Part shown: one piece after another, positions 49,830 through 62,526 of the stretch
Layout of the letters: every line of letters starts with the position of its first letter
How positions within the stretch are numbered: the first letter of the stretch is position 1
Source: Protonemura montana
Lineage: Eukaryota > Arthropoda > Insecta > Plecoptera > Nemouridae
Direction: 5' to 3'
Assembly: GCA_947568835.1 (NCBI GenBank)
Contig: OX387606.1
Span: 17,236,001 to 17,300,000 of the forward strand
DNA length: 64,000 nucleotides
Position numbers and translations under genes: made by a program
The notes under the pieces: generated by a model
Told to the model about the DNA's origin: nothing
Databases searched by the model: none
What the model saw: the letters and a program-made list of their open reading frames with translations, nothing else

Positions 49830-52800
49830 TTTCGATATCACTGCATTCATGCCTATTCCTGAATAATACTTGGGGATTAAAGGAGCTTGTTTAGTATAGT
49901 ATATTTGAGTTACGTAACCTTCCCTCGTTGATGGAGTCTGTAGCAGTTGCAGAAAGATTGTTGAAACTTCTTATGCGTGCTCCGTTTTGCAGAATGATGG
50001 CCAGGTTTCCTCCTAGATTTTTACAGGGTAGGATTTTACAGGGTATGGAAGCATTTTTATAATAGACATCCTTCAATTTTCTAGATTTTTCTTGTTGCAG
50101 TTTCCTTTGTGTAAGAAGCTTTTTGACGAGTTTTACAGCTGCTCTACTTGGGGCCTTGCATTGGATGAACCTTTATAGCTCAACACATACATTTCTTTTG
50201 GGCTTAGAGAAATGTATACATATGCAAGCAATCTCAATAGCTGGGAATGTTGTTTTGTTCTATATATATATAAAGAAATTAATTGATAAAGATTATTAAT
50301 AAACATATTTTCAGTAAGCCAAATAGTCCAACGAAAAATTGCAAATACAATTTTTAAGTTAATGTGGTGCCACCTGTGTGAGTTGGTCCCATGATCGTCC
50401 TTATTACTTTTATTTTGCACCTCCTATATCCTTTCAGGGTTGTGAAGGAAACTGCCCCCACACGCACACACAAATAAGCAGAACAAGTAAGCTTGCCGAT
50501 AGCATAGACAATAGTTTGCAGATCAGTGTTACTGGGTAGCTCTGGTTGTACGTTATTTATTATAATATTTAAGTCAACTGCATATATATCTGCCCGCATG
50601 GTCAATTTATAGTGTTATTATTTATTTTTAGCTTTATTTTATTATTAGCTTTGCATAATATTTTTTATGAATTCAAATGATTATATAGCCACCTTTAATG
50701 TCCATTCTATTCATCCATTGAATCCAAGCTTTTAAATTGCTCACATTCTACGAGCTAGACATACACGTTGCGCTTCGCTTGTTCAATATAGTGTTTTTAA
50801 TTTCACTGTGCTTTTATTAATATACTGAGCATTAGTTTGCATGTTAAAAAAAAGTTTGACAAATAATATATAAAAAATGTAAGTGTTCAAAAACAGTGTT
50901 TAAAAGTTTCTTTCACTAAAGCGTTTCCAAAAGCTTTCAAATAAAAGTAACTACAAAATATAATTTTACATATAGTACAAATAGTAAATATGTTTATGTA
51001 AGATGTTTTATTATATCTTGAGGCATAATAAGGCTGAATCTTTATTATCGTATCGTTGCCTGCGCACGAATCACTTCAATTAACTTGATTTTGGGTGTAT
51101 ATGGGATTGTTTTGTGGTTTTTTCAATTTGTCTTATGTGTATTATAAAGGTTTCTTCAATATCTATAAATGTAATTTCCTAATTTACGTTACTCTGTCGC
51201 CGGCTGTGAACTTGTACATTGCAATATACTTCGCTTTACGTTGATTTTGTTGACATGCGAGCGAACACAATAGTACTTTTTAATGCGTTTGAAACATCAA
51301 ACGATATTTGCTCTCTAATACACTAAAGTATGGTTTTTTTTTTATTTCACCACGCTTTTATTCATTTACGGTGCATTAGTTTGCATGTTTGGATACAGAG
51401 GGCAGATCAATCAAGGGTACATAGTCTTAGGTTTTAGGAGCATTATTCATCTGAAGCTTGTAACTCTGTCCTTGGACGAATAACTTAAATAAACTTGAGT
51501 TTACTAGCGGTCGTTTTGTGGAACTAATTACTGTTTTTGGCGAAAGGTAAACAATTTCCATTTTTGGTTTGCTTAGGCGGTAAGTTTTCAATGGTATCGT
51601 TGTACATGCACAAATAGCATAAATCAACTTGATTTTCTAATCAACTAAGGGGTCACTTCGTGGACTTCAATCTTTTTTGCAAACGATGCTAACAAGCGAA
51701 GTTCAAACGGAACAACTGTTCAAAAAGCGGTTGTGTTTGATTCGAAGGAGCCGCAACTGTAATCTAATGGTAAAACCACAAAACTCTAAATATATTTTTT
51801 TGGAGGCAAGGTAAGGTGCAAATGATTTTATCACATAAAAGTGTTACATTGTACGGCCTATGATCATACAAAGTTGTTAAATGAATGTGAAAAAAGTAGT
51901 AATTTACCATTTAATGGTATAATAATTTTGATATTTAAAAAATCTGTTGATGTTGTTTTATTTCATTCAAGTAGATAAAACCGAATGGTTGCCATCCTTT
52001 TCCATACTACCTATGAATGTAGGAGGGGTGGGAGGAGGGGGGGGGGGATTATTAGAGTTAGAAGGTAAATTAAGGTAGAAGGTAGAATGAAACTAACATG
52101 CCTGGATTTAGTCATGAACTTCTTCGACGGTGGAGGCGCCACGCTATTCCCTAAAAGCCATCTAGCGAGCTTGGTGGAGGCACAATAAACTACGTATATT
52201 TAACTATTGTCCAGTAAATCTGAGAGGACTAAATTCTGGTGCCTCGCTGCCCCAGGTCATATGTCTGCAGATCACAGCGTTTCTAAAGTTTTTGAGATTT
52301 TCATTTTGAACTTTTTGGATCGTCTTGGAATTGACGGTTTGCATTGCATTGTCAACGTCGCAATACCTGGCATTACACGCGGGGAAATTTTGGGCCATTT
52401 TTGGGGTGCATTTAGGTCATTTTTAAACTTTTTTGAATTCTTTTCTCTTTCTTAGTACTTACACCTTTTATTCAGGCAATGGTAAAATCAGCACCCGTTT
52501 AATGTGAACAGCTGGTTCCACCGAATATGTGAGGCAATATTAATGTCAGCATCGGGTCAACACCTGATCAAGAAAAAAGATGGTATTTAAGAACGTTACC
52601 GCTGTAACTTGTAAAGTCTGGGGGCAAAATAAAGAACGACAACAAACCATTTAGCCGAAAAATTAAGCGATCCATAATTTATGAGAACTTTTCCTTAGAG
52701 TGATGATCTTCAAAACAAAGGGGAAGGTAAATGAGGTACAGTACTAAAGAGACCAATTTCAAAATAGTTCGCCAAAGTCCCTTCCCTGGCATACAAATTG

Positions 52801-52840
52801 ACGCACGGCTAAAATAGAAAACACGCCTAACAAATCTCGG
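49830..52840. other. AT-rich region without a recognised gene
   Basis: No domain-bearing ORF. It contains an 11-base G run (52037-52047) and long AT tracts. Repeated phrases around 50800 and 51350 (cttttatt..tttacggtgcattagtttgcatgtt) suggest two diverged copies of an unknown repeat. Confidence 0.4.
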
Positions 52841-52846
52841 TAAGAA

Positions 52847-53500
52847 TTGATAAATACTGCATGTTTAATACTCCAAATACTTTCCCATCAAGTAGGAAAG
52901 GACACTCTAAAATTAATGTACCATACACATAAACAATCGATATTAAAGTACGGAACACTGGTTTGGGGGATGGCGACAGGAGTACGAAAATTAGTTATCA
53001 AACAAAAGACGGCGATTAGGATTCTCTGGTTAGTAAGAAAATATGTATATTCATCGAAAGCAATTATAATTCCATCCACATATATTTTCGAGCTTGTCAT
53101 GTATGTGAAGGAAAATCGAAATATATTTGAATTAATCAAAATATACTTAGTAAAAACACGAGAAACAAGGCTGACATAAGGTACAAAAAAAGAAATATTG
53201 AAATTGCAAGAAAAAATGCCTTTTTTATGGGCCCAATATTTTAAAATCGCCTTTCTAACAAAATTAAATAAAAAAAAGCCGAGAAAGCTTTAAAAATGAA
53301 GTGAAGTACTTTTTAATTTTCCATTATTTTTATTATGTTGACGAATATGTACATTTGAATAACTGAGAATGTAAATACTGTGTGAATAAAACGAGAAGAA
53401 ACAACACTTTCCAAAGCCTGTTTTAACATAATTTTGTGAAAACACTCTTGCATGTGAAATGTATTACAATAGAAAATAAATAAATTCAATTCAATTAAAT
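52847..53500 (+). pseudogene. Non-LTR retrotransposon RT C-terminal remnant
   Basis: The 110-residue frame 52847-53179 reads YHTHKQSILKYGTLVWG, QKTAIRILWLVRKYVYSSK and a YIFELVMYVKEN block, the usual C-terminal region of R1/jockey-like reverse transcriptases. Degraded YN.LP-type sequence and an A/T-rich end (to ~53500) follow. It belongs to a different branch from 38060-39000, which has the RPLLEYCS..WDPY form. Confidence 0.6.
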
Positions 53501-53515
53501 AGAGGTAGAAGTAGG

Positions 53516-54014
53516 TACATAAGGAGGCTAATGCAACCGATCTATTTTAATATGATAAGCAACCGAGGATAAGTAACGGATTCAGGTAAATAAAATTAGA
53601 AAAATTGCTTTGCTGCATGATCGTTAAATGGATCACAGTTAATTATTGTTTATTTGTCACAGCAAGCCTTTTATCCACAAAAAAAATGCTCTGAAAATGT
53701 AAATTGTATTACAGAGAAAGACACGAAAGAATTTGCATTGAATTCAATTGAATAGACGTACATAAGGAGGCTAATGCAACCGATCTGTTTATTGCTTAGC
53801 AACCAAGGTAGATACTCAGGTCTATAATTCTTACATTTCGAATAAGTCTAAGCAACAAAGTCGCTTAAAGGATCGCGGTTAGAATTCTTTTTCCAAAACC
53901 AAAAAAGGCTCCGGTTATGGGATGCGAACCAACGCCCTCGGTATCAGTTAGCAAGGACTCAACAGCCCGGCCATCAAGCGAATTATGACAGTTTGTTTCA
54001 AGTGCCTACAAATT
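53516..54014. repeat. Diverged left flank of the tandem array
   Basis: Contains two diverged starts of the array's TACATAAGGAGGCTAATGCA motif (53516, 53758), followed by a minus-strand tRNA-like module (~53915-53985). Its B box GGTTCGCATCC is at 53920-53930 and its A-box-like TGATGGCCGGGC is at ~53965-53978. Confidence 0.65.
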
Positions 54015-57000
54015 GGTACGTGTCTATGCCAGCCTGCGAAAGCCGATCAAGTAGTAACCTGTTACCGATCCAATACTAATTGATCAAGTTCGTTTGATAC
54101 CCAACAGGTAGCGCTAACGATCAAAAGGCACACTCTAGCGCTGGTTCGGTGATACTTGGTACATGTCTAGGGGGTCGAGTGCGTAAGTAATTTACTGGTC
54201 CTGCACCAGTCGGCCTCCATCGTCTTGCTGATCCACGTCGGATCTTGGCGAGTGTTGGAAGCTCTTTTTCTTGGGAGTGGCTGAAAGCTACTCCCACCCC
54301 TCGCTAGGAGCTGGGTCCAGTCTTGAACGGACTTTTCACTCTCTTGCACTCAGTGCAGAGTTTGGTGATAAAGGCCAGGGGCATCTGACGTCACATGTCT
54401 AGCACTTGTGCCGTGGTGCCTGGGGCCAAAGCAGCTTCATGTCATGCAGACGCCGCGAGCGATTCGCTGACGTCGTAATTTTCTAGTGACGTCGTGACGT
54501 CAACGGTGCCGCCATCTGTGAGCCAGCTTGGAACTAACCAGGACTGGGAAAACAATACATTTTCTTATGGCGTCGCGACGTCGACGGTGGCGCCACCTGT
54601 GAGCCAGGTTGGAACTAACCAGGACTGGGAAAATTATTTAAAAATAAAAAAAAAAATCGTCAAAAGACAAAAATGAATGTGGCCGACAAGAGTATAAACA
54701 AAAAGTAGTCCATGACGAGATTCGATCTCGGTACCTTCAGCATATCAGTCAATCACTCTGACAGCTCGACCACTCGAGCCGCTATACGATATGATGGTTT
54801 TTTGGGATTAATAAACTGTTCAACTGTGACGACAGCAGCGAAGAATCCGAACAAATTCTCAGCCACCGCATCGATGATTTTCAATCAAAATATATTTTGA
54901 ATGCATTAATAGACTTCATCGTTCATAGATGCCCAAGATCGGAAATATTTTCCAAGTCTTGTTCAGTTTATTCATCCAGGATATTTCACCATAGATGAAC
55001 ATACTGTCATTCAACACAACCATGCGTCCAAATAATGGACGGGACTCGAACTGGTCGCATTGGCCGACTCATTTGAGTCCCGGCCTTTGACCCGAGATAC
55101 GAATATTGCCGCTGACGTCAGCAGCGAAGTACATCACTGCACTTCACCACACAGACGTCGGCTGCATGGAGGGAAACGCCAACAATGACAGAAATTTGAA
55201 ATATGACTCTTATCTGTAAGGTTTCACCGAACGCGCAGTCGTGTTAAGCGCCCCAGCGCAACCTGTCGGCAGAATCTGGCACTCACAGCAACTTAGTTCG
55301 ATGATTTGCCACCAGAGCGACTCGAGCTAGACACAGCCAAAAAGCTACCCGACCTAGATTCGATCGTACTCTCCTATGTTTATGAAGCGAGCACGCTAAC
55401 CACGGGGCTATGAAGAACTTTCGAGCACTGATGTTTATACATGCACAAGTACATTAGAAGGCTTATGCAACCGAACTGCTTGTTGCTAAGCAACCAAGGA
55501 AGATATTCACAACATGAATTCTTACATTTCAAATATGCCTAAGAAACATGGTGGTCAAAGGATCACGGTGAGTATTCTTTTTCCAAAACCAAAAAGTGCT
55601 CCGGCACCGGGATGCGAATCCAGTCCCTCTGAATGTGAAGCAACGATCTTTCCGCCTGGCCACCAGGCGAACGACTCAGGTGTAGTCTGTGCCATAAATT
55701 GATAGGTACGTGTCTATGCCAGCCTGCGAAAGCCGATCAAGTAGTAACCTGTTACCGACCCAATACTAATTGATCAAGTTCGTTTGATACCCAACAGGTA
55801 GCGCTAACGATCAAAAGGCACACTCTAGCGCTGGTTCGGTGATACTTGGTACATGTCAAGGGGGTCGAGTGGGTGAATTATTAACTGGTCCTGCACCAGT
55901 CGGCCTCCATCGTCTTGCTGATCCACGTCGGATCTTGGCGAGTGTTGGAAGCCCTTTTTCTTGCGAGTGGCTGAAAGCTACTCCCACCCCTCGCTAGAAG
56001 CTGGGTCCAGTCTTGAACGGACTTTTCACTCTCTTGCACTCAGTGCAGAGTTTGGTGATAAAGGCCAGGGGCATCTGACGTCACATGTCTAGCACTTGTG
56101 CCGTGGCGCCTGGGGCCAAAGCAGCTTCATGTCATGCAGACGCCGCGAGCGATTCGCTGACGTCGTAATTTTCTAGTGACGTCGTGACGTCAACGGTGCC
56201 GCCATCTGTGAGCCAGCTTGGAACTAACCAGGACTGGGAAAACAATACATTTTCTTATGGCGGCGCGACGTCGACGGTGGCGCCACCTGTGAGCCAGGTT
56301 GGAACTAACCAGGACTGGGAAAATTATTTGAAAATAAATAAAAAATTCGTAAAAAGACAAAAATGAATGTGGCCGACAAAAGTATAAACAAAAAGTAGTC
56401 CCTGACGAGATTCGATCTCGGTACCTTCAGCATATCAGTCAATCACTATGACAGCTCGACCACTCGAGCCGCTATACGATATGATGGTTTTTTAGGATTA
56501 ATAAACTGTTCAACTGTGACGACAGCAGCGAAGAATCCGAACAAATTCTCAGCCACTGCATCGATGATTTTCAATCAAAATATATTTTGAATGCATTAAT
56601 AGACTTCATCGTTCATAGATGCCCAAGATCGGAAATATTTTCCAAGTCTTGTTCAGTTTATTCATCCAGGATATTTCACCATAGATGAACATACTGTCAT
56701 TCAACACAACCATGCGTCCAAATAATGGACGGGACTCGAACTGGTCGCATTGGCCGACTCATTTGAGTCCCGGCCTTTGACCCGAGATACGAATATTGCC
56801 GCTGACGTCAGCAGCGAAGTACATCACTGCACTTCACCACACAGACGTCGGCTGCATGGAGGGAAACGCCAACAATGGCAGAAATTTGAAATATGACTCT
56901 TATCTGTAAGGTTTCACCGAACGCGCAGTCGTGTTAAGCGCCCCAGCGCAACCTGTCGGCAGAATCTGGCACTCACAGCAACTTAGTTCGATGATTTGCC

Positions 57001-58690
57001 ACCAGAGCGACTCGAGCTAGACACAGCCAAAAAGCTACCCGACCTAGATTCGATCGTACTCTCATATGATTATGAAGCGAGCACGCTAACCACGGGGCTA
57101 TGAAGAACTTTCGAGCACTGATGTTTATACATGCACAAGTACATAAGAAGGCTTATGCAACCGAACTGCTTGTTGCTAAGCAACCAAGGAAGATATTCAC
57201 AACATGAATTCTTACATTTCAAATATGCCTAAGAAACATGGTGGTCAAAGGATCACGGTGAGTATTCTTTTTCCAAAACCAAAAAGTGCTCCGGCACTGG
57301 GATGCGAATCCAGTCCCTCTGAATGTGAAGCAACGATCTTTCCGCCTGACCACCAGGCGAACGACTCAGGTGTAGTCTGTGCCATAAATTGATAGGTACG
57401 TGTCTATGCCAGCCTGCGAAAGCCGATCAAGTAGTAACCTGTTACCGACCCAATACTAATTGATCAAGTTCGTTTGATACCCAACAGGTAGCGCTAACGA
57501 TCAAAAGGCACACTCTAGCGCTGGTTCGGTGATACTTGGTACATGTCTAGGGGGTCGAGTGGGTGAATTAATAACTGGTCCTGCACCAGTCGGCCTCCAT
57601 CGTCTTGCTGATCCACGTCGGATCTTGGCGAGTGATGGAAGCTCTTTTTCTTGGGAGTGGCTGAAAGCTACTCCCACCCCTCGCTAGGAGCTGGGTCCAG
57701 TCTTGAACGGACTTTTCACTCTCTTGCACTCAGTGCAGAGTTTGGTGATAAAGGCCAGGAGCATCTGACGTCACATGTCTAGTACTTGTGCTGTGGCGCC
57801 TGGGGCCAAAGCAGCTTTATGTCATGCAGACGCCGCGAGCGATTCGCTGACGTCATAATTTTCTAGTGGCGTCGTGACGTCAACGGTGCCGCCATCTGTT
57901 AGCCAGCTTGGTACCAACCAGCACTAGGAAAATTGTAAATTTTCTTATGGCGTCGCGACGTCGACAGTGGCGCCACCTGTGAGCCAGGTTGGAACTAACC
58001 AGGATTGGGAAAATTATTTGAAAATAAATAAAAAAATCGTAAAAAGACAAAAATGAATGTGGCCGACAAAAGTATAAACAAAAAGTAGTCGATGACTAAA
58101 TTCGGTCTCGGTACCTTCAGCATACCAGTCAATTACCCTAACCCCTCGACCACTCGAGCCGCTATACGATATGATGGTTTTTTGGGATTAATAAACTGTT
58201 CAACTGTGACGACAGCAGCGAAGAATCCGAACAAATTCTCAGCCACTGCATCGATGATTTTCAATCAAAATATATTTTGAATGCATTAATAGACTTCATC
58301 ATTTATAGATGCCCATGATCGGAAATATTTTCCAAGTCTTGTTCAGTTTATTTATCCAGGATATTTCACCATAGATGAACATACTGTCATTCAACACAAC
58401 CATGCGTTCAAATAATGGACGGGACTCGAACTGGTCGCATTGGCCGACTCATTTGAGTCCCGGCCTTTGACCCGAGATACGAATATTGCCGCTGACGTCA
58501 GCAGCGAAGTACATCACTGCACTTCACCACACAGACGTCGGCTGCATGGAGGGAAACGCCCACTATGACAGTAATTTGCAATTTGACTCTTATCTGTAAG
58601 GTTTCACCGAACGCGCAGTCGTGTTAAGCGCCCCAGCGCAACCTGTCGGCAGAATCTGGCACTTACAGCAAATCAGTTCGATTTGCCGGG
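54015..58690 (-). repeat. 1,690-bp tandem repeat (2.8 copies) with tRNA-like modules
   Basis: Copies start at 54015, 55705 and 57395, exactly 1,690 bp apart, at GGTACGTGTCTATGCCAGCC. Copies 1 and 2 differ by few substitutions; copy 3 is more diverged and switches sequence near 58675. Each unit holds minus-strand tRNA-like modules with A and B boxes. In copy 1 the B boxes are near 54718-54728 (GAGATCGAATCTCG), 55041-55053 (AGTTCGAGTCCCG), 55360-55372 (CGATCGAATCTAG) and 55609-55622 (GGATTCGCATCCC). An internal ~75-bp direct repeat containing TGAGCCAG and GGAACTAACCAGGACTGGGA occurs twice per unit. The repeated ~60-residue ORFs are consequences of the repeat. Confidence 0.9.
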
Positions 58691-58747
58691 GGTGGGATTC
58701 GAACGCAAGCCGTACAAGTCACTAGCAAGCTCACTAATCACAGGGCT
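58686..58747 (-). repeat. tRNA-like module unique to the third array copy
   Basis: The minus strand reads AGCCCTGTGATTAGTGAGC (A-box-like) and CGTTCGAATCCCAC (B box) within ~62 nt. It replaces the module found at the corresponding place in copies 1 and 2 (AGCCCCGTGGTTAGCGTG...CGATCGAATCTAG). So modules can be exchanged. Confidence 0.65.
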
Positions 58748-58780
58748 GCGGCATTTTTTGACATTTGGTATTTAATTTAG

Positions 58781-59010
58781 GCATAAGTACATAAGGAAGC
58801 TAATGCAACCGATTTTTTCATTGCTTAGCAACCAAGGAAGATATTTTCATCAATAATTCTTACATTTCAAATATGTCTTAGCAACGCAGTTGCTTATTAA
58901 ATCACGGTTAGTATTTTTTCCAATACCAAAAAGTTCTCCTGACCTGGGATGCGAACCCAGTTCTTCATCGTCACAACGCAAAGACTCTATCAAATTGGCC
59001 ATCAAACAAG
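58781..59010 (-). repeat. Diverged right flank of the array with tRNA-like module
   Basis: Starts with AGTACATAAGGAAGCTAATG, the array boundary motif. It ends with a minus-strand module at ~58940-59006 whose B box is GGGTTCGCATCCC and A box TGGCCAATTTGATAGAGTC. A weaker B-box-like CGTTCAAATCTCG follows at ~59515-59535. Confidence 0.6.
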
Positions 59011-61336
59011 TGAGTGGGTTCAGCACATGTAGCCAACAGATTCTGCAAATTGTTTCTCGAACTCAATCAAAAATCAATCAAAAATTATTTCAACGACATT
59101 AATAAATCCACAGTTTCAATATTGGTCATCATCGTGAAACATAAAAATGATGTATGGAGCAGTCCAGTTTACTCATCTGGGATATTTCGTAACGAAATAA
59201 ACTGAGCAAATTGCTATCCAACGTTACCTTGCGCCAAAATAATGTACGGAATTCGAACGGTCATTTGGATCCTGCCGCCGCCAGCACTGAATCATATTAT
59301 TAACCGCACAGGCCTCCACCGCATAGAGCACACTGCCGCTGGGCCTTCATTGCATCACATATGAATATTAGATCGGGTTGAAGTGTTTTAGTTTGACATT
59401 TTTGTTGCTATTAGCGCTACCTGTAGGCAGAATCTAGCATTCTAGTAGAAGTCGGTGAAGTTTAATGTTTACATACCAGAGCAACTCGAGCTTGGCGCTG
59501 CCAAAAAGCTACCGGGTCGAGATTTGAACGCACGAATCGTACTTAAAGATCAAGCACGCAGGGCTCGCCGGAAGCCCGGTCCCCCACACGATCGACTCCC
59601 ACACCGTCAGCCCAAGATATCCGACAATTGTGGCCACTGCGCGCATCCAGCTCCGACCAGACCGCATAGCAGGTTGGTAGACGAAGCACGCAACTGTCGA
59701 TCGAGCGTTGCGCCGCCACTTGCCTAGCATCAGACCGGTCCATGATCAGACCTATGTACACGTCAGTTAATACGTTTCCAGTTTTAAATAACGTGCCTTA
59801 GTGAGCACGACTCAAAATTGTTGCACAGAGCTACCTGTCGGTAAATTCGAAGCTAATCGCAAATCGGTATCACAAATGAATTTTCTGCTAGTCGGTGGAG
59901 GTGCCGTGTTTTGACAGCTTGCGATCAACCTTGCCTTTATACTAACTAAAATGGTGTGTTTGTAGTAAAATCGTATCTTGTTTTTTTTGTTAAGACTTGT
60001 GTGAAATGCAAATTTGCAACATATGCGAGGCGCATACCACAACTGGGCCCTCGCCCCCCCCCCCCCCCCCCCCCCAAACACTCGCATCAGTAAAGCAAGT
60101 GCAAAGTGAATGTTACATTAGTTGTCTGAGTTTAAACATGCACCCATGGATTTCCTTTCGACAAATTGTATCGTGGTCTCTTTCGAGTTTCAATAGTTTC
60201 TTGGCCTGATATCGATCACTTCTTTGACAGAAAAAAAGCATTGTTCTGATGGCACGCGCCTGTGCGTCGTCTCATCGTGAAAGTAGACAAAGAACACAGA
60301 TAACTAGATAAGGGGCACACTTATGTACTGTTGACAAAGCAGTGGTGTAAGTAGCTGCCCATATGTTTCCCAGACTTACGAAAAATAGAGTAGTAAAACG
60401 TGGTACGTATTAAGATCAAGGACCTGGAAATAAAAGCACCCTTAAAAAACAGCTTATGATCCAATGCATGCCGCTTGACCATCCATGATATATGCAACGA
60501 AACTAACATATTTAAAATAAGATGTTTGAAATGTTAATATGTTTAACATGTTTAAAATAAAATGTTCCTTTTATTTGAATGAATATACTACTTAAAAATA
60601 GCTTTGTCACTACAACTCCGAGGAAAAATTATCAACGCAGACCTTTCTCTGATCAGATAAAGCAAAGCATACACAAATTAATGATGGATATAATTCAATC
60701 TCTAGTGTATGGGACTGCTTGAAAAATATCATTCACATTTTGACAATCATTCATTCTGGGGCACAATTACGAAATTAAAAAATAGTTTTAATCACCAGTT
60801 TTGTTCAGAAACAGCATCACTGTAGGTACCAGCAATATACCACAGCTTTGATTTTATTTTTGCATCGACAGAGGTACAGTGCGTTTCGGGTGAATCCTCA
60901 ACAATTTTACAATAATTTCTGCGACTGCTGGACACTCTTACAAGGCAAGTCTAGACTTTCTTTGTGCATCTGTGTCCACAAAATAAATAATTTTCTGAAT
61001 GAATTACATTTAACAAGTACGGAAAAGTAGTAAAGTGCACCACTGTTGTAAGGATCATAGTCACACTTCTTGAAGTGGCTCTGGTTACATCTGCCTGACT
61101 CTTTATCTCTGATAAGAACCAAGTTCTGTGTTATCTTATTTCAAAATGATAGCCTCTTTAGCTGTTTTATAATTGAGAACTAAAAATAATCATTATGTTT
61201 GAAAATCCAAATAATCAACCACTTCAAATGAAACTTCATATAAAGCTGCTATCAATCAGCATTATTTAGTCAGAAGCTAAGGTCCCTTGCTTAGGTCCAC
61301 TGCTAGTCCACAAAACAAAACTTGAAAGGTAGCAAA
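59011..61336. other. Spacer between tandem array and copper transporter
   Basis: No convincing exon. It contains a 22-base C run (60054-60075). The final part must include the promoter and 5' UTR of the copper transporter gene. Short ORFs on both strands around 59455-60210 have no recognisable domain. Confidence 0.4.
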
Positions 61337-62526
61337 ATGGAGACAACTACAATCCACAACCATGGAGGCAGCGGAGAAGGGGCTTGTGCTACTGCAGCAA
61401 TGAAGGTTAGTTTTGACTAGGCACAAAAAAGAAAAGAAATTTGAAGATATCTACCTGCCTTACAGCAAAAGATATTAATTAGCCATGATTGATTGATTTG
61501 GGCATACATTTTAGATGTTTTTTCACATTGGATATTGCGAGACCGTACTTTTCGAAGGATGGCGAATAGACAATACTGGGGCGATGGTTGGTTCGGCGAT
61601 TAGCATTTTTGTTTTGGCAGTGTTATATGAATGCCTCAAGAATTACAGGTACGTGCCCAAAAATACTTGAAGATTATACTATTTAAACTATGAACTGTAA
61701 GAATTTACCCAGAGGCTGGATATTTGATGTGGCCAAGAAGGAAAGCAACTTATGGGAGAAGAAAATTGGCAAGTAATTTCTAGAATTTCTGGAAATTTCA
61801 ACTTTTTGGCGTTTTTTCTATGTCATTGTAGCTATCTCAAACAATGACAAAGGCAAAACGCCAAAATGCTAAAATTCTCAAAAATTCTCAAAGTTCTCAA
61901 TAAGTGCATGTCGTGACGTCAATTTTGTTCTCCGGTAAGTAGTGCTCTCTTTTCTTCTTCACCACAGCAAATAGAAGGAAAATTGTACTCGGTGGTTTAA
62001 GTGAATGACAATCTTGTGTTTTTAGAGAATACCTTTACACGAAAAAGTTTAACGAGGAAAAGAGCAAAACACCAAGAGAAACTGATAGCTTAACAACAAA
62101 GAAAACAAATTACAGGTAAGAAACAAGACTAAAAATATAACGGATGTGCGACACACGCGCTCAAAAGCAAATAAAGTTAAAGCATAAAATGAATATTTTG
62201 ATGTTCGTAGTTCCAAAAAAAAAAAAAAAAAAGAAGATTTTTAGAGAATTCAGAAAAGAGAAAAGTTGTCAGCTACACGTAATAGCTTGTGTACATACCT
62301 GGCATTAATCACGTACGCTTCCAGGAAACAAATGTTCAGCGGCATGCATGCCCTGCAAACACTTCTACAGGCTGTGCAGATGCTTCTGAGTTACTTCCTC
62401 ATGCTTATCTTCATGACGTACAACGTATACCTCTGCTCGGCAATCATTATCGGCGGTACACTCGGCTTTTTCTTGGTGGGTTGGCGGAAATCAGCGATTG
62501 TAGATATAACTGAACACTGCCACTAA
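61337..62526 (+). CDS. SLC31A1: High-affinity copper uptake protein (CTR1/SLC31 family)
   Basis: Homotrimeric Cu(I) importer of the plasma membrane or endosome. Exons are 61337-61405, 61515-61648, 62026-62115 and 62325-62526, all with GT-AG sites and matching phases, giving 164 residues. TM1 follows MFFHIGYCETVLFEGW. A cytosolic loop with KTPRETDSLTTKK is next. TM2 carries the essential MxxxM (SYFLMLIFMTYN), TM3 the GxxxG (GGTLG), and the C-terminus the HCH copper motif (VDITEHCH). The N-terminal ectodomain is only ~23 residues, with few Met and one His pair, poorer in copper ligands than in many CTR1 proteins. A reading through 62266 is intronic. It could be a CTR1 or CTR2 type; the short N-terminus leaves this open. 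Confidence 0.93.

Noticed and set aside
54494-58280. Repeated ~60-62 residue ORFs (for example 54494, 54712, 55514 and their copies)
   Set aside because: They are conserved only because the 1,690-bp unit is duplicated. Changes between copies do not favour synonymous sites, and they overlap tRNA-like modules.
53516-59010. CRISPR array
   Set aside because: The repeat period is 1,690 bp with no short regular repeat-spacer pattern, and the DNA is eukaryotic.
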